Shown in pieces: positions 15,586 to 24,078 of a stretch of DNA of 54,194 bases. Each line of letters opens with the position of its first letter. Position 1 is the stretch's first letter. This DNA is from Roseateles sp. (GTDB lineage Bacteria; Pseudomonadota; Gammaproteobacteria; Burkholderiales; Burkholderiaceae), in NCBI GenBank assembly GCA_019232985.1, contig JAFAMW010000023.1, positions 1 through 54,194 of the forward strand, given 5' to 3'. Below the pieces are notes generated by a model. The model did not search any database. It saw nothing but the letters and a program-made list of their open reading frames with translations, and was not told the origin of the DNA. A program made the position numbers and the translations under genes.

Positions 15586-16356
15586 TTAGTCGCTCAGGGT
15601 ATCTACCAGACGCGCGCGGGGTTCCTGACCGGCCTCGAAAGCCGTGCGCTTTGGCGCGGAAGCCACGGCGCGCGCGCCGACGCCGACCGTCACGACGGTC
15701 GGCCGGCCGCGGTGCAGCAGGCTCGCCGCGGCCAGGTTGCCGACCTCGTGGTCGCTCGTGATCGCGTCGGCGCAGCCCGCGCGCGAGACCACGAGCACCG
15801 GCGTGCCGGCGGCCCAGCCCGCGTCGAGCAGGCGGCGCGCGAGCGCGCCGAGCTGGCGCCCGGCCATATAGAACACTTCGGTGTCGGCGCTGTGCGCGGC
15901 GCGCAGCTCGCCGTCGCGCGTCATTGCCGTCGTCAGCGCGACGCTGCGGCCCGCGCCGCGGCGCGTGAGCGGGCGGCGCGCCTCGGCCGCGGCTGCGAGC
16001 GCGGCCGTCACGCCGGGCACGACCTCGGACGCGATACCGGCCTCGGCGAGCGCGGCGAGCTCTTCCTCGAGGCGGCCGAACACGCTCGCGTCGCCGCCCT
16101 TGAGGCGCACGACCTGCGCGTGCTCGCGCGCCGCGCGCACCAGCGCCGCGTTGATCGCGCCCTGCGCGGTCGAGTCGCAGAAGCCGCGCTTGCCGACGTC
16201 GAGCCAGCGCGCCTGCGGCGCATGGTCGCGCAGGGCCGGGTCGGTCAGCGCGTCGAACAGCACGATGTCGGCGCGCTGCAGCGCGCGCAGGCCGCGCAGG
16301 GTGATCAGGTCGGCCGCGCCGGGGCCCGCGCTGACGAAGGTGACGAAGCCGGTCAT
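15586..16356 (-). CDS. cobA: Uroporphyrinogen-III C-methyltransferase (SUMT)
   Basis: A 256-residue protein of the precorrin methyltransferase family. The N-terminal [20 protein letters not shown] carries the GxGxxxLLT-type SAM motif. [30 protein letters not shown] and [15 protein letters not shown] are the standard SUMT blocks. It methylates uroporphyrinogen III at C2 and C7 to precorrin-2, the first step to siroheme, the cofactor of the CysI encoded in the same cluster. It corresponds to only the C-terminal part of multifunctional CysG, so the dehydrogenase/ferrochelatase must be encoded elsewhere. 14 bp downstream of cysN, same strand. Confidence 0.94.
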   Translation of the reverse strand: MTGFVTFVSAGPGAADLITLRGLRALQRADIVLFDALTDPALRDHAPQARWLDVGKRGFCDSTAQGAINAALVRAAREHAQVVRLKGGDASVFGRLEEELAALAEAGIASEVVPGVTAALAAAAEARRPLTRRGAGRSVALTTAMTRDGELRAAHSADTEVFYMAGRQLGALARRLLDAGWAAGTPVLVVSRAGCADAITSDHEVGNLAAASLLHRGRPTVVTVGVGARAVASAPKRTAFEAGQEPRARLVDTLSD

Positions 16357-16370
16357 GACGGGCTCCCTCT

Positions 16371-17678
16371 TCAGCGCACGAGCAGCGCGCCGCTCGTGCG
16401 GTTGCTGCTCGGGTCGACGACGATCAGGCTGCCGGCGACGCGGTTGTCGGCGTAGGGGCTCAGCGGCAGCGCGGCCTGGAGCTCGATGCGCACGTGGCCG
16501 ATCTCGTTGACGCCGAGCTCATGCGCCTCGGCTTCGGCGAGCGTGTGGATGTCGAGCCGGTGCTCGATCGCGGCGATGCGGCCCTGGACCCAGCGGTTGC
16601 CGTGGCGCAGCCAGTACTTGCGGCCGAGCTGCGCCGGCTCGGTGTCGAGCCAGGCCAGCGTCGCCTCGAAGCCCTGGCGCGGCGCGACGCTCGCGGGCGC
16701 GATGAGCCAGTCGCCGCGGCTCACGTCGATCTGGCGCTCGAGCTGGACGCCCAGCGAGCTGCCCGCGTCCCCCGAGGCCACGGCCTCGGCCGCGCGGTGC
16801 AGCGCGACGACTTTCGCGCGTTCGCCGCTCGGCAGGATCTGGATCTCGTCGCCGACGCCCAGACGCCCCTGGGCGACGCGGCCCCACAGCGTGCGCGGCT
16901 GGTCGCCGGTGCCGTCACCGGTCTTGGCCACGTACTGCACGGGCAGCAGCAGCGGGCCTTCGACGCTGTCTTCCGCGGCCGGCAGGCCCTCGAGCACCTG
17001 CAGCAGCGACGGGCCCTGGTACCAGGTCGCCCAGTCGCCCGCGAGCGGGCTCGTGACGTTGTCGCCGCGCAGCGCGGAGACCGGCACGATCGCGGTGACC
17101 GCGATGCCGGCGGCCGACGCGAACTTGCGCAGCGCGCGTTCGACGGCCGCGAAGGCCGGGCCCGGCTGCTCGATCGCGTCGAGCTTGTTCACGGCGAACA
17201 CGATGCTCGGCACGCGCAGCAGGTGGGCGAGCAGCGCGTGGCGGCGCGTCTGCGCGAGCAGCGCGACCTCGGCCGCGGCCGTGTCGAGCTTGGTGATGTC
17301 GACGAGCACGACGGCCGCGTCGCTGCCGGCCGCGGCCGTGACCATATTGCGCGTGTACTGCTCGTGGCCCGGCGCGTCGGCGATGATGAACTTGCGCGCC
17401 TTGGTCGCGAAGTAGCGGTAGGCGACGTCGATCGTGATGCCCTGTTCGCGCTCGGCCTCGAGGCCGTCGGTCAGCAGGCTCAGGTCGATCGCGCTGCCGG
17501 CCGCGCGCTTCTCGAGCGTGTCGAGCTGGTCGGCGAGGATCGCGCGGCTGTCGAACAGCAGGCGGCCGATCAGCGTGCTCTTGCCGTCGTCGACGCTGCC
17601 GGCCGTGAGGAAGCGCAGCGCGCGGTGGTGCGTCTCGGCCTCGGCCGCGACGACGTCGGATTTCAGTACTGCGCTCAT
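16371..17678 (-). CDS. cysN: Sulfate adenylyltransferase subunit 1 (GTPase)
   Basis: A 435-residue EF-Tu-like GTPase. Walker A is [15 protein letters not shown] at about residues 27-41, the G3 motif is [20 protein letters not shown], and NKLD is G4, followed by beta-barrel domains. With CysD it makes APS from sulfate and ATP, driven by GTP hydrolysis. Length is that of CysN alone; there is no fused APS kinase (CysC) domain, which fits the APS-type reductase encoded next to it. Its ATG overlaps the cysD stop (TGATG), indicating coupling. Confidence 0.95.
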   Translation of the reverse strand: MSAVLKSDVVAAEAETHHRALRFLTAGSVDDGKSTLIGRLLFDSRAILADQLDTLEKRAAGSAIDLSLLTDGLEAEREQGITIDVAYRYFATKARKFIIADAPGHEQYTRNMVTAAAGSDAAVVLVDITKLDTAAAEVALLAQTRRHALLAHLLRVPSIVFAVNKLDAIEQPGPAFAAVERALRKFASAAGIAVTAIVPVSALRGDNVTSPLAGDWATWYQGPSLLQVLEGLPAAEDSVEGPLLLPVQYVAKTGDGTGDQPRTLWGRVAQGRLGVGDEIQILPSGERAKVVALHRAAEAVASGDAGSSLGVQLERQIDVSRGDWLIAPASVAPRQGFEATLAWLDTEPAQLGRKYWLRHGNRWVQGRIAAIEHRLDIHTLAEAEAHELGVNEIGHVRIELQAALPLSPYADNRVAGSLIVVDPSSNRTSGALLVR

Positions 17679-18637
17679 CAGAAATAGCCTTCCTTCTTGC
17701 GGCGCTCCATCGAGGCCTCGCTGGTGCGGTCGTCCATGCGCGTGGCGCCGCGCTCGCTGATCGTGACGGTCAGGGTCTCGGCGACGATCTCGGGCGGCGT
17801 TAGCGCGAGACTCTCGACCGGGCAGGTGCAGGTCATGTCGCCGACGGTTCGGAAGCGCACGGTCGCGGTCTCCGACTGCTCGCCGGCGAGCACCGGCGTG
17901 ACCTCGGTGACGGGCACGAGCAGGCCCTTCTTGCGCACGACCTCGCGCTCGTGCGCGAAGTACAGGCTGGGGAGCGGGATGTTCTCGCGCGCGATATAGA
18001 GCCAGACGTCGAGCTCGGTCCAGTTGCTGATCGGGAACGCGCGGAAATGCTCACCCGGGCGGATCCGCGTGTTGAACAGATTCCACAGCTCGGGGCGCTG
18101 CTCCTTGGGCTGCCACTGGCCGAAGCTGTCGCGGTGGCTGAAGATGCGCTCCTTCGCGCGCGCCTTCTCCTCGTCGCGGCGCGCGCCGCCGATCAGCACG
18201 TCGAAGCGGTGCTGCTCGATCGCCTCGAGCAGCGTGACGGTCTGGTGGCCGTTGCGCGACTCGAGCGGGCTGCTCAAGCGCACGGTGCCGCGCGCGATCG
18301 AGTCGTCCATATGCGCGACGACGAGGCGCTCGCCCATCTCGGCGACGCGGCGGTCGCGGAACTCGATCACCTCGGGGAAGTTGTGGCCGGTGTCGACGTG
18401 CAGCAGCGGGAAGGGCAGCTTGCCCGCGAACTCGTTGCCGGCGATGCGCGTTTTAAAAGCCTTCTCGGCCAGGCGCAGCACGACGCACGAGTCCTTGCCG
18501 CCCGAGAACAGCAGGCCCGGGCGCTCGAAGCTCGCCGCGACCTCGCGCAGGATGAAGATCGCCTCTTCCTCGAGGTGGTCGAGGTGGCGGTGGTCGATGC
18601 GGGGCAGCAATTGGTCGAGATTCAGGGGGGCGTTCAT
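17678..18637 (-). CDS. cysD: Sulfate adenylyltransferase subunit 2
   Basis: A 319-residue adenylyltransferase of the PP-loop ATP pyrophosphatase family. The PP-loop GLLFSGGKDSCVVLRLAEKA is at about residues 41-60, followed by LLHVDTGHNFPEVIEFRD. The C-terminus (RMDDRTSEASMERRKKEGYF) is the nearly invariant CysD tail. It catalyses sulfate activation to APS with CysN. ATG at 18637 overlaps the cysH stop by 4 bp, and its own stop overlaps cysN by 1 bp, giving a tightly coupled cysHDN run. Confidence 0.96.
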   Translation of the reverse strand: MNAPLNLDQLLPRIDHRHLDHLEEEAIFILREVAASFERPGLLFSGGKDSCVVLRLAEKAFKTRIAGNEFAGKLPFPLLHVDTGHNFPEVIEFRDRRVAEMGERLVVAHMDDSIARGTVRLSSPLESRNGHQTVTLLEAIEQHRFDVLIGGARRDEEKARAKERIFSHRDSFGQWQPKEQRPELWNLFNTRIRPGEHFRAFPISNWTELDVWLYIARENIPLPSLYFAHEREVVRKKGLLVPVTEVTPVLAGEQSETATVRFRTVGDMTCTCPVESLALTPPEIVAETLTVTISERGATRMDDRTSEASMERRKKEGYF

Positions 18638-19365
18638 GCCGGTACTCCAGAAGACTGATGGGTCGCGTGCAGGCCGCATTCCTTCGCGCTGTCCTCCCAC
18701 CACCAGCGGCCGGCGCGGAAGTCCTCGCCGACGGCGATCGCACGCGTGCACGGCGCGCAGCCGATCGAGGGCATGAACTCGTCGTGCAGCGGGTTGTAGG
18801 GGACGTCGTAGGTCTTGATGTAGTGCCAGACGTCGTTCCAGCTCCACGCGGCGAGCGGGTTGAGCTTGCGGCGTGTTTCACCGTCGGCCTCGTCGAACGG
18901 CACCTCGGCGCGGTTCGCCGACTGCTCGCGGCGCAGGCCCGTGATCCACGCGCTGCGGCCGCCGAGCATGCGCGCGAGCGGCTCGAGCTTGCGGATGCCG
19001 CAGCAGGCGCGGCGCAGCTCGATGGAGCGGTACATCGCGTCGTCGCCCTCGCGGCGCACGAACTCGATGACCTGCTCGTCGCGCGGCACGAAGCGCTCGA
19101 CTTTGAGGCCGTATTGCGCCTGGATGCGCGGCAGCAGCGCGAGGGTCTCGGCGTGCAGCTTGCCCGTGTCCAGCGTCGCGACGGCCGTGCCGAGGCCCAG
19201 GCGCGCGATCAGGTCGGTGATGACCATGTCCTCGGCGCCGAGGCTGCTCGCCTGGACGAGGCCCGCGCCGTGCACGGCCGCGGCCTCGCGCAGCAGCGCT
19301 TCGGTCAGCGCGAGGCGGTCGTCGAAGCCCGCGGTCTTGCGGGCGTACAGATCGATCGCGCTCAT
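18634..19365 (-). CDS. cysH: Adenylylsulfate (APS) reductase, assimilatory, CysH family
   Basis: A 243-residue protein. The cysteine pattern CCGIRKLEPL (about residue 130) plus GCAPCTRA (about 212) supplies the four ligands for a 4Fe-4S cluster, and the C-terminal KECGLH carries the catalytic cysteine. The paired CC and CxxC motifs distinguish APS reductases from E. coli-type PAPS reductases, so sulfate assimilation here should go APS to sulfite without CysC. Early LVQASSLGAEDMVITDL is the nucleotide-binding loop. Overlaps the DUF934 gene upstream and cysD downstream by 4 bp each. Confidence 0.94.
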   Translation of the reverse strand: MSAIDLYARKTAGFDDRLALTEALLREAAAVHGAGLVQASSLGAEDMVITDLIARLGLGTAVATLDTGKLHAETLALLPRIQAQYGLKVERFVPRDEQVIEFVRREGDDAMYRSIELRRACCGIRKLEPLARMLGGRSAWITGLRREQSANRAEVPFDEADGETRRKLNPLAAWSWNDVWHYIKTYDVPYNPLHDEFMPSIGCAPCTRAIAVGEDFRAGRWWWEDSAKECGLHATHQSSGVPA

Positions 19366-19793
19366 GCTGCCGCCACTGCCGCCCGCAGGAACCAGGGCCG
19401 CGACTCGCCGACGTCCCCCTGGTAATGGCCGGGGAAAAAGGCCAGCGCTTCGCGTGCCGCGGCTTCCGATTCGCCCGCACGCAGTTGCACGGCCGTGAAG
19501 CCGGTGCGCGCGAGCAGCGGCAGCATGTCGACGAGCACCTCGCCGACCGCGCGCAGCTCGCCGCCGAAGCGCAGGCGCGCGCGCAGCAGGCGCGCCTGGC
19601 TGTAGGCGCGGCCGTCGACCCATTTCGGGAACTGGAGCTCGATGCGGCTGAAGCGATGGAGGTCGTCGGCGAGCAGCTCGACGTCGTAGTCGTTGGCGAT
19701 CTGCAGCGCGACCGGGCCGGTCGCGGTCGCGCGCGCGGCCTGCCATTGCTCGAGGGTCAGCGCGCTATCGGTAGAGGAGGAGATGAACTTCAT
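19362..19793 (-). CDS. DUF934 protein of the sulfite-reductase cluster
   Basis: A 143-residue protein recognised as DUF934 by VALQIANDYDVELLADDL, FPKWVDGRAYSQARLLR and GELRAVGEVLVDMLPLLARTGF. The family is small and lacks an established activity. Its genes lie next to cysI and cysH in many proteobacteria, which ties it to sulfite reduction. Here it is between cysI (14 bp upstream) and cysH (4-bp overlap). No cofactor-binding cysteines are visible. A GGAGGAG run lies upstream of the ATG at 19793 on the antisense side only, so the start rests on frame and homology. Confidence 0.9.
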   Translation of the reverse strand: MKFISSSTDSALTLEQWQAARATATGPVALQIANDYDVELLADDLHRFSRIELQFPKWVDGRAYSQARLLRARLRFGGELRAVGEVLVDMLPLLARTGFTAVQLRAGESEAAAREALAFFPGHYQGDVGESRPWFLRAAVAAA

Positions 19794-19807
19794 GGCGGTA
19801 CTGCTCC

Positions 19808-21511
19808 TTACTGGGCCTGGACGGCCGCGTTGCCGGTCAGCGTGCGCTGCGCGTTGGCCGGGCCCTTGAAGGGCTCGACGCCGAGGCGGCGCACGGTGTC
19901 GATGAAGCGCTCGCCCGCAGCGCGCTCGCTACGGTAGGTCGCGACGATCGCCTCGATCACGTCGGGCACTTCGTCGGCCGCGAACGAGGGGCCGATCACG
20001 CGGCCGGCCTGGGCCGGGCCCGACAGGGTGCTGCCGTCGGCGCCGCCGAGCGTGATCTGGTACCACTCGGCGCCGTCCTTGTCGACGCCGAGGATGCCGA
20101 TATGGCCGCTGTGGTGGTGGCCGCAGGAGTTGATGCAGCCGCTGATGTGCAGGTCGATGTCGCCGATGTCCCAGAGCGCGTCGAGGTCGTCGAAGCGCTC
20201 GGTGATCGCCGCGGCGACCGGGATCGAGCGCGCGTTCGCGAGCGCGCAGAAGTCGCCGCCCGGGCACGCGATCATGTCGGTCAGCAGGCCGATGTTCGGC
20301 GTCGCGAAGCCGTTCGCCTTGGCCGCGGCGTAGAGCTCGGGCAGGTCGGCCTCGCGGACCCAGGGCAGCACGAGGTTCTGGTCGTGGCTCACGCGCAGCT
20401 CGCCGTGGCTGTACTGGTCGGCGAGGTCGGCCGCGGCGTCCATCTCGCCGTGGTTCGCGTCGCCGGGCGGCACGCCCGCGCGCTTGAGCGACAGCGTGAC
20501 CGCGCGGTAGCCGCTCAGGCGGTGGCCGTGCACGTTGCGTTCGAGCCAGCGGCGGTAGGCGGGCGCGGCGCCTTCGAAGATGTCGCGCGCGGGCGCTTCG
20601 GCGAGGCCCTCGGGCAGCACGAAATGCGCGGCGACGCGGTCGAGCTCGGCGGCGGGGATCAGGTGTTCGCGGCCGCCCTCGTCGAGCGTGAGGATGCGGC
20701 CGAACTCGGCGTTGACCGCGTCGAAGAAGCGCTGGCCCTCGGCCTTGACGAGGATCTTGATGCGCGCCTTGTACATATTGTCGCGGCGGCCGAACTGGTT
20801 GTAGACGCGAACGATCGCCTCGATGTACACGAGGATCTGCTGCCAGGGCACGAAGGCGTTGATCTCCTGCGCGATCACGGGCGTGCGGCCCATGCCGCCG
20901 CCGACGAGCACGCGGAAGCCCACGGCGCCGGCCGCGTCGCGCACGAGCTGCAGGCCGATGTCGTGCCAGCCGATCGCCGCGCGGTCCTCGCGCGCGCCGC
21001 TGATCGCGATCTTGAACTTGCGCGGCAGGAACGCGAACTCGGGGTGCAGCGTGCTCCACTGGCGCAGGATCTCGGCGTAGGGGCGCGGGTCGACGACCTC
21101 GTCGGGCGCGATGCCGGCGAACGCGTCGCTCGTGATGTTGCGGATGCAGTTGCCGCTGGTCTGGATGCCGTGCATGTCGACCTCGGCCAGGAGGTCCATC
21201 ACGTCGGCCGCGTCGACGAGCGGGATCCAGTTGTACTGGAGGTTCTGGCGCGTCGTGAAATGGCCGAAGCCGCGGTCGTGCTCGCGCGCGATGCGGGCGA
21301 GCTGGCGCAGCTGGCGGCTGCTGAGCTCGCCGTAGGGCACCGCGACGCGCAGCATCGGCGCGTGGCGCTGCACGTACCAGCCGTTCTGCAGGCGCAGCGG
21401 GCGGAACTCGTCGTCGCCGAGCGTGCCGGCGAGGTTGCGCTCGAGCTGGTGGCGGAACTGCGCGGCGCGCGCGTGGACGAACTGTCGGTCGAAGTCGGTA
21501 TACGAGTACAT
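19808..21511 (-). CDS. cysI: Sulfite/nitrite reductase hemoprotein (siroheme, 4Fe-4S)
   Basis: A 567-residue protein of the NirA/CysI family with two ferredoxin-like half domains. The siroheme/4Fe-4S ligands are CPGGDFC (about residue 424) and GCINSCGHHHSGHIG (about residue 467). The N-terminal part has FTTRQNLQYNWI, and TSGNCIRNITSDAFAG precedes the first substrate-binding half. It reduces sulfite to sulfide with six electrons in the cytoplasm. No cysJ flavoprotein gene is present, so electrons probably come from ferredoxin. ATG at 21511; 22 bp after the TauE gene. Confidence 0.94.
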   Translation of the reverse strand: MYSYTDFDRQFVHARAAQFRHQLERNLAGTLGDDEFRPLRLQNGWYVQRHAPMLRVAVPYGELSSRQLRQLARIAREHDRGFGHFTTRQNLQYNWIPLVDAADVMDLLAEVDMHGIQTSGNCIRNITSDAFAGIAPDEVVDPRPYAEILRQWSTLHPEFAFLPRKFKIAISGAREDRAAIGWHDIGLQLVRDAAGAVGFRVLVGGGMGRTPVIAQEINAFVPWQQILVYIEAIVRVYNQFGRRDNMYKARIKILVKAEGQRFFDAVNAEFGRILTLDEGGREHLIPAAELDRVAAHFVLPEGLAEAPARDIFEGAAPAYRRWLERNVHGHRLSGYRAVTLSLKRAGVPPGDANHGEMDAAADLADQYSHGELRVSHDQNLVLPWVREADLPELYAAAKANGFATPNIGLLTDMIACPGGDFCALANARSIPVAAAITERFDDLDALWDIGDIDLHISGCINSCGHHHSGHIGILGVDKDGAEWYQITLGGADGSTLSGPAQAGRVIGPSFAADEVPDVIEAIVATYRSERAAGERFIDTVRRLGVEPFKGPANAQRTLTGNAAVQAQ

Positions 21512-21533
21512 AACTACAAGCTTCCGCGGAGAT

Positions 21534-22301
21534 TCAGTGGATGACTTTCCAGCCGGCGAGCAGCAGCGAGCCGCACAGCAGCGCGCGCACCGCGCCGTCG
21601 GGCAGGCGGCGGGTCAGCTGGGCGCCGAGCCAGATGCCGGGGATCGAGCCGACGAGCAGCGGCACGAGGAGGGCCCAGGCGATATTGCCGAGCGTCGCGT
21701 GGCCGATGCCGGCGACGAGGGTCAGCGGCACCGCGTGGGCGATGTCGCTGCCGACGATGTAGCGCGCCTCGAGGCGCGGGTAGATCAGCAGGATCAGGGT
21801 CGCGCCGATCGCGCCCGCGCCGATCGACGACAGCGACACCAGCACGCCGAGCAGCACGCCCGACAGCACGGTCAGCGCCGGCTTGCGCGATGCGGGGATG
21901 AACTGTTCGAGGCGCAGGCCCAGCGCGAGCCAGCGCTTCTTGAGCGCGACGACGACGGCCGTCAGCAGCAGTGCGATGCCCAGCGAGAAGGTCAGCGCGC
22001 TCATCGAGCCCTTGCCGAGCCCGCTCGCGTGCATGGCCGCGACGGTCGCGATCGAGGCCGGGATCGAGCCCGCGAGCAGCAGGCCGGTGATGCGCCACTT
22101 GACGTGGCCGTGGCGCGCGTGGGCGACGGAACCCGAGAACTTGGTCAGCGCGGCGAACCAGAGGTCGGTGCCGATCGCGAGCGCCGGCGTCAGGCGGAAC
22201 ACCGACAGCAGCAGCGGCGTCATCAGCGAGCCGCCACCGACGCCGGTCACGCCGATGATCGCGCCGACGAGGAATCCACTTGCAATTGCCGTCCAGTCCA
22301 C
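21534..22301 (-). CDS. TauE/SafE family membrane protein (sulfite/sulfur compound transporter)
   Basis: A 255-residue membrane protein with about eight hydrophobic helices. The family hallmark repeats are GAIIGVTGVGGGSLMTPLLL near residue 14 and VSLSSIGAGAIGATLILLIYP near residue 157. The start is GTG at 22301 with an AAGG about 8 nt upstream. As first gene of the cys cluster it is likely to move a sulfur species (sulfate uptake or sulfite export); direction and substrate are not determined by sequence. Confidence 0.9.
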   Translation of the reverse strand: MDWTAIASGFLVGAIIGVTGVGGGSLMTPLLLSVFRLTPALAIGTDLWFAALTKFSGSVAHARHGHVKWRITGLLLAGSIPASIATVAAMHASGLGKGSMSALTFSLGIALLLTAVVVALKKRWLALGLRLEQFIPASRKPALTVLSGVLLGVLVSLSSIGAGAIGATLILLIYPRLEARYIVGSDIAHAVPLTLVAGIGHATLGNIAWALLVPLLVGSIPGIWLGAQLTRRLPDGAVRALLCGSLLLAGWKVIH

Positions 22302-22324
22302 AGTTCGCCTTGATAGGTAGAGCC

Positions 22325-22340
22325 GGGGGCAGGGGCCCCC
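22325..22340 (-). other. GC hairpin in the cys-operon leader
   Basis: GGGGGC (22325-22330) and GCCCCC (22335-22340) form a 6-bp GC stem with a 4-nt loop, 24 bp upstream of the TauE start codon on the minus strand. It may affect leader stability or translation; no function shown. Confidence 0.35.
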
Positions 22341-22347
22341 AGGCGAC

Positions 22348-22425
22348 GAACTTTAGAAAATCGGCTCTTATAAGTGAACTACATAGTTATTTATTGCATA
22401 TATTCTTTCGGGAATATATGAAAGC
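22348..22425 (-). promoter_or_regulatory. AT-rich promoter/activator region of the cys cluster
   Basis: The only strongly AT-rich patch in this area. It contains a perfect 9-bp inverted repeat, CATATATTC (22397-22405) / GAATATATG (22412-22420) with a 6-bp spacer, and a TATAAG -10-like box at about 22362 on the minus strand with no good -35. This is what a CysB-dependent, activator-requiring cys promoter would look like. The protein that binds is inferred, not seen. Confidence 0.45.
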
Positions 22426-22457
22426 TTCGGGGCCCGGCGCCAGGGCGCGGGCGAGCT

Positions 22458-23507
22458 TTATGCCGGAACGGTCGCGGCCGCCACCACGGCCGCCGGCAGC
22501 AGCTGGCCATAGAGGTTGCGCGGGTCGGCGAGCTGCGGGATCAGCGGCAGCGGCGTGCCAAGGCCGAGCTCGAGGGCGGTCGCGTGGAGCACGCGCAGGG
22601 CCGCGTAGTCCTCGAGCGCGAAGCCGACCGAGTCGAACACCGTGAGCTCGTCGGCCGCGCGCCGGCCCGGCGCCTGGCCCGCGAGCACGCGCCAAAGCTC
22701 GGTCACGGGGAAATCGGCCGGCATCTGCTGGAGGTCGCCCTCGATGCGCGACTGCGGCTCGTACTCGACGAACACCGACGCGGCCTCGAGCACGCCCGGG
22801 TGCAGCTCGGTCTTGCCCGGGCAGTCGCCGCCGACGCCGTTCACGTGCATGCCGGGCTCGACCATCTCGGGCGTCAGGATCACGGCGTTGCGCTTGTCGG
22901 CCGTGACGGTCGTGACGATGTCGGCGCCGCGCACGGCCTCGGCCGCGCTCGCGCACGCGCGCAGCTTGAGGCCCGGCGTCGCGGCGAGGTGGCGCACGAG
23001 GCGCGCGGTCGCGGCCGGGTCGATGTCGTACACGCGCAGCTCGTCGACGCCGAGCAGGTGGTGGAAGGCCAGCGCCTGGAACTCGCTCTGCGCGCCGTTG
23101 CCGATCAACGCCATGCGGCGCGCGTCGCGGCGCGCAAGGTGCTTGGCTGCCATGACCGAGGTCGCCGCGGTGCGCAGCGCCGTCGTCAGCGTGAGCTCGG
23201 AGAGCAGCAGCGGCGTGCCGGTCGAGACCTCGGCGAGCACGCCGAAGGCCATCACCGTGGGCAGGCCCAGGCGGTGGTTCTGCGGGTGGCCGTTCACGTA
23301 CTTGAAGCTGTAGAGCTCGGCGTCGGCGATCGGCATCAGCTCGATCACGCCGCCCGGCGAATGGGCGGCCGTGCGCGCCGACTTGTCGAACTCGGGCCAG
23401 CGCAGGAAGTCGGCTTCGAGCTCGTCGACGAGGCGGCGCAGCAGCGCGGGCAGGCCCAGGCGCTGGACCATCGAGGCGATGTCTTGGGGGCTCAGGAACA
23501 GCGTCAT
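22458..23507 (-). CDS. Ornithine cyclodeaminase family protein
   Basis: A 349-residue protein of the ornithine cyclodeaminase/mu-crystallin family. ELYSFKYVNGHPQNHRLGLPTVMAFG is at about residues 65-90, the NAD-binding loop ALIGNGAQSEFQALAF at about 134, GADIVTTVTADKRN, and GMHVNGVGGDCPGKTELHP, including the catalytic Asp region of true ornithine cyclodeaminases. Expected reaction: L-ornithine to L-proline plus ammonia, NAD-dependent. The divergent Lrp-type regulator and a palindrome in between fit substrate-induced amino-acid catabolism. The mu-crystallin family also holds other imine/amino-acid reductases. Confidence 0.88.
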   Translation of the reverse strand: MTLFLSPQDIASMVQRLGLPALLRRLVDELEADFLRWPEFDKSARTAAHSPGGVIELMPIADAELYSFKYVNGHPQNHRLGLPTVMAFGVLAEVSTGTPLLLSELTLTTALRTAATSVMAAKHLARRDARRMALIGNGAQSEFQALAFHHLLGVDELRVYDIDPAATARLVRHLAATPGLKLRACASAAEAVRGADIVTTVTADKRNAVILTPEMVEPGMHVNGVGGDCPGKTELHPGVLEAASVFVEYEPQSRIEGDLQQMPADFPVTELWRVLAGQAPGRRAADELTVFDSVGFALEDYAALRVLHATALELGLGTPLPLIPQLADPRNLYGQLLPAAVVAAATVPA

Positions 23508-23574
23508 GGCGTGAACTCGGGGAATGCGTTGACGCCATTGTTCCGGTCCGCGCAGCCAAGCAGAAGCGCAATTA

Positions 23575-23597
23575 AAGACAATAATCGTCATTGTCTT
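23575..23597. promoter_or_regulatory. Lrp/AsnC-type operator palindrome
   Basis: A perfect inverted repeat AAGACAAT (23575-23582) / ATTGTCTT (23590-23597) with a 7-bp spacer lies between the divergent cyclodeaminase and Lrp-family genes, 29 bp before the regulator ATG. Lrp/AsnC proteins bind imperfect palindromes of this kind, so it is the likely site for the adjacent regulator. Confidence 0.65.
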
Positions 23598-23625
23598 AAG
23601 CATATCGGCAGGGTAAATTGCCGAA

Positions 23626-24051
23626 ATGGATACTTTGGACCAGCAACTGCTCGCGCTCCTGCGCCAGGATGCGCGCGCGAGCGTCGCGACGCTCGCGACC
23701 CGGCTCAAGGTCTCGCGCGGCACGGTCGCTAACCGCATCGCGAAGCTCGAGGACGGTGGCGTGATCACCGGCTACACGGTCCGGCTGCGCCCCGACCAGG
23801 TCGCCGACGAGATCGTCGCGTGGATGAGCATCACGGTCGAGGGCAACCGCACGCGCGAGGTCGTCGCGATCCTGCTCGGCGAGCCCGGCGTGACCGGGCT
23901 GTTCGACACCAACGGCCGCTGGGACCTGCTCGCCGAGCTGCGCGCGGCGAGCCTCAACGAGCTCGCGGCGATCCTCGAGCGCGTGCGCCTGATCAAGGGC
24001 ATCGGCGCGACCGAGACGAGCATCCACCTGCAGAGCTACAAGCTCGGCTGA
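23626..24051 (+). CDS. Lrp/AsnC family transcriptional regulator
   Basis: A 141-residue protein. The N-terminal HTH (residues about 3-60) has LDQQLLALLRQDARASVATLATRLKVSRGTVANRIAKLE, then DGGVITGYTVRL. The C-terminal part (about 65-141) is the RAM effector-binding domain. Length is typical. It probably senses an amino acid such as ornithine or arginine and controls the divergent cyclodeaminase gene via the palindrome at 23575-23597 (inference). Confidence 0.93.
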   Translation: MDTLDQQLLALLRQDARASVATLATRLKVSRGTVANRIAKLEDGGVITGYTVRLRPDQVADEIVAWMSITVEGNRTREVVAILLGEPGVTGLFDTNGRWDLLAELRAASLNELAAILERVRLIKGIGATETSIHLQSYKLG

Positions 24052-24078
24052 GGCTCGGCGGCAGACGCCCGGCGCGGC

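Noticed and set aside
22397..22420. AT-rich inverted repeat read as a terminator of the ornithine cyclodeaminase gene
   Set aside because: The stem is almost all A/T and has no following U-tract on the minus strand; a regulator site fits better.
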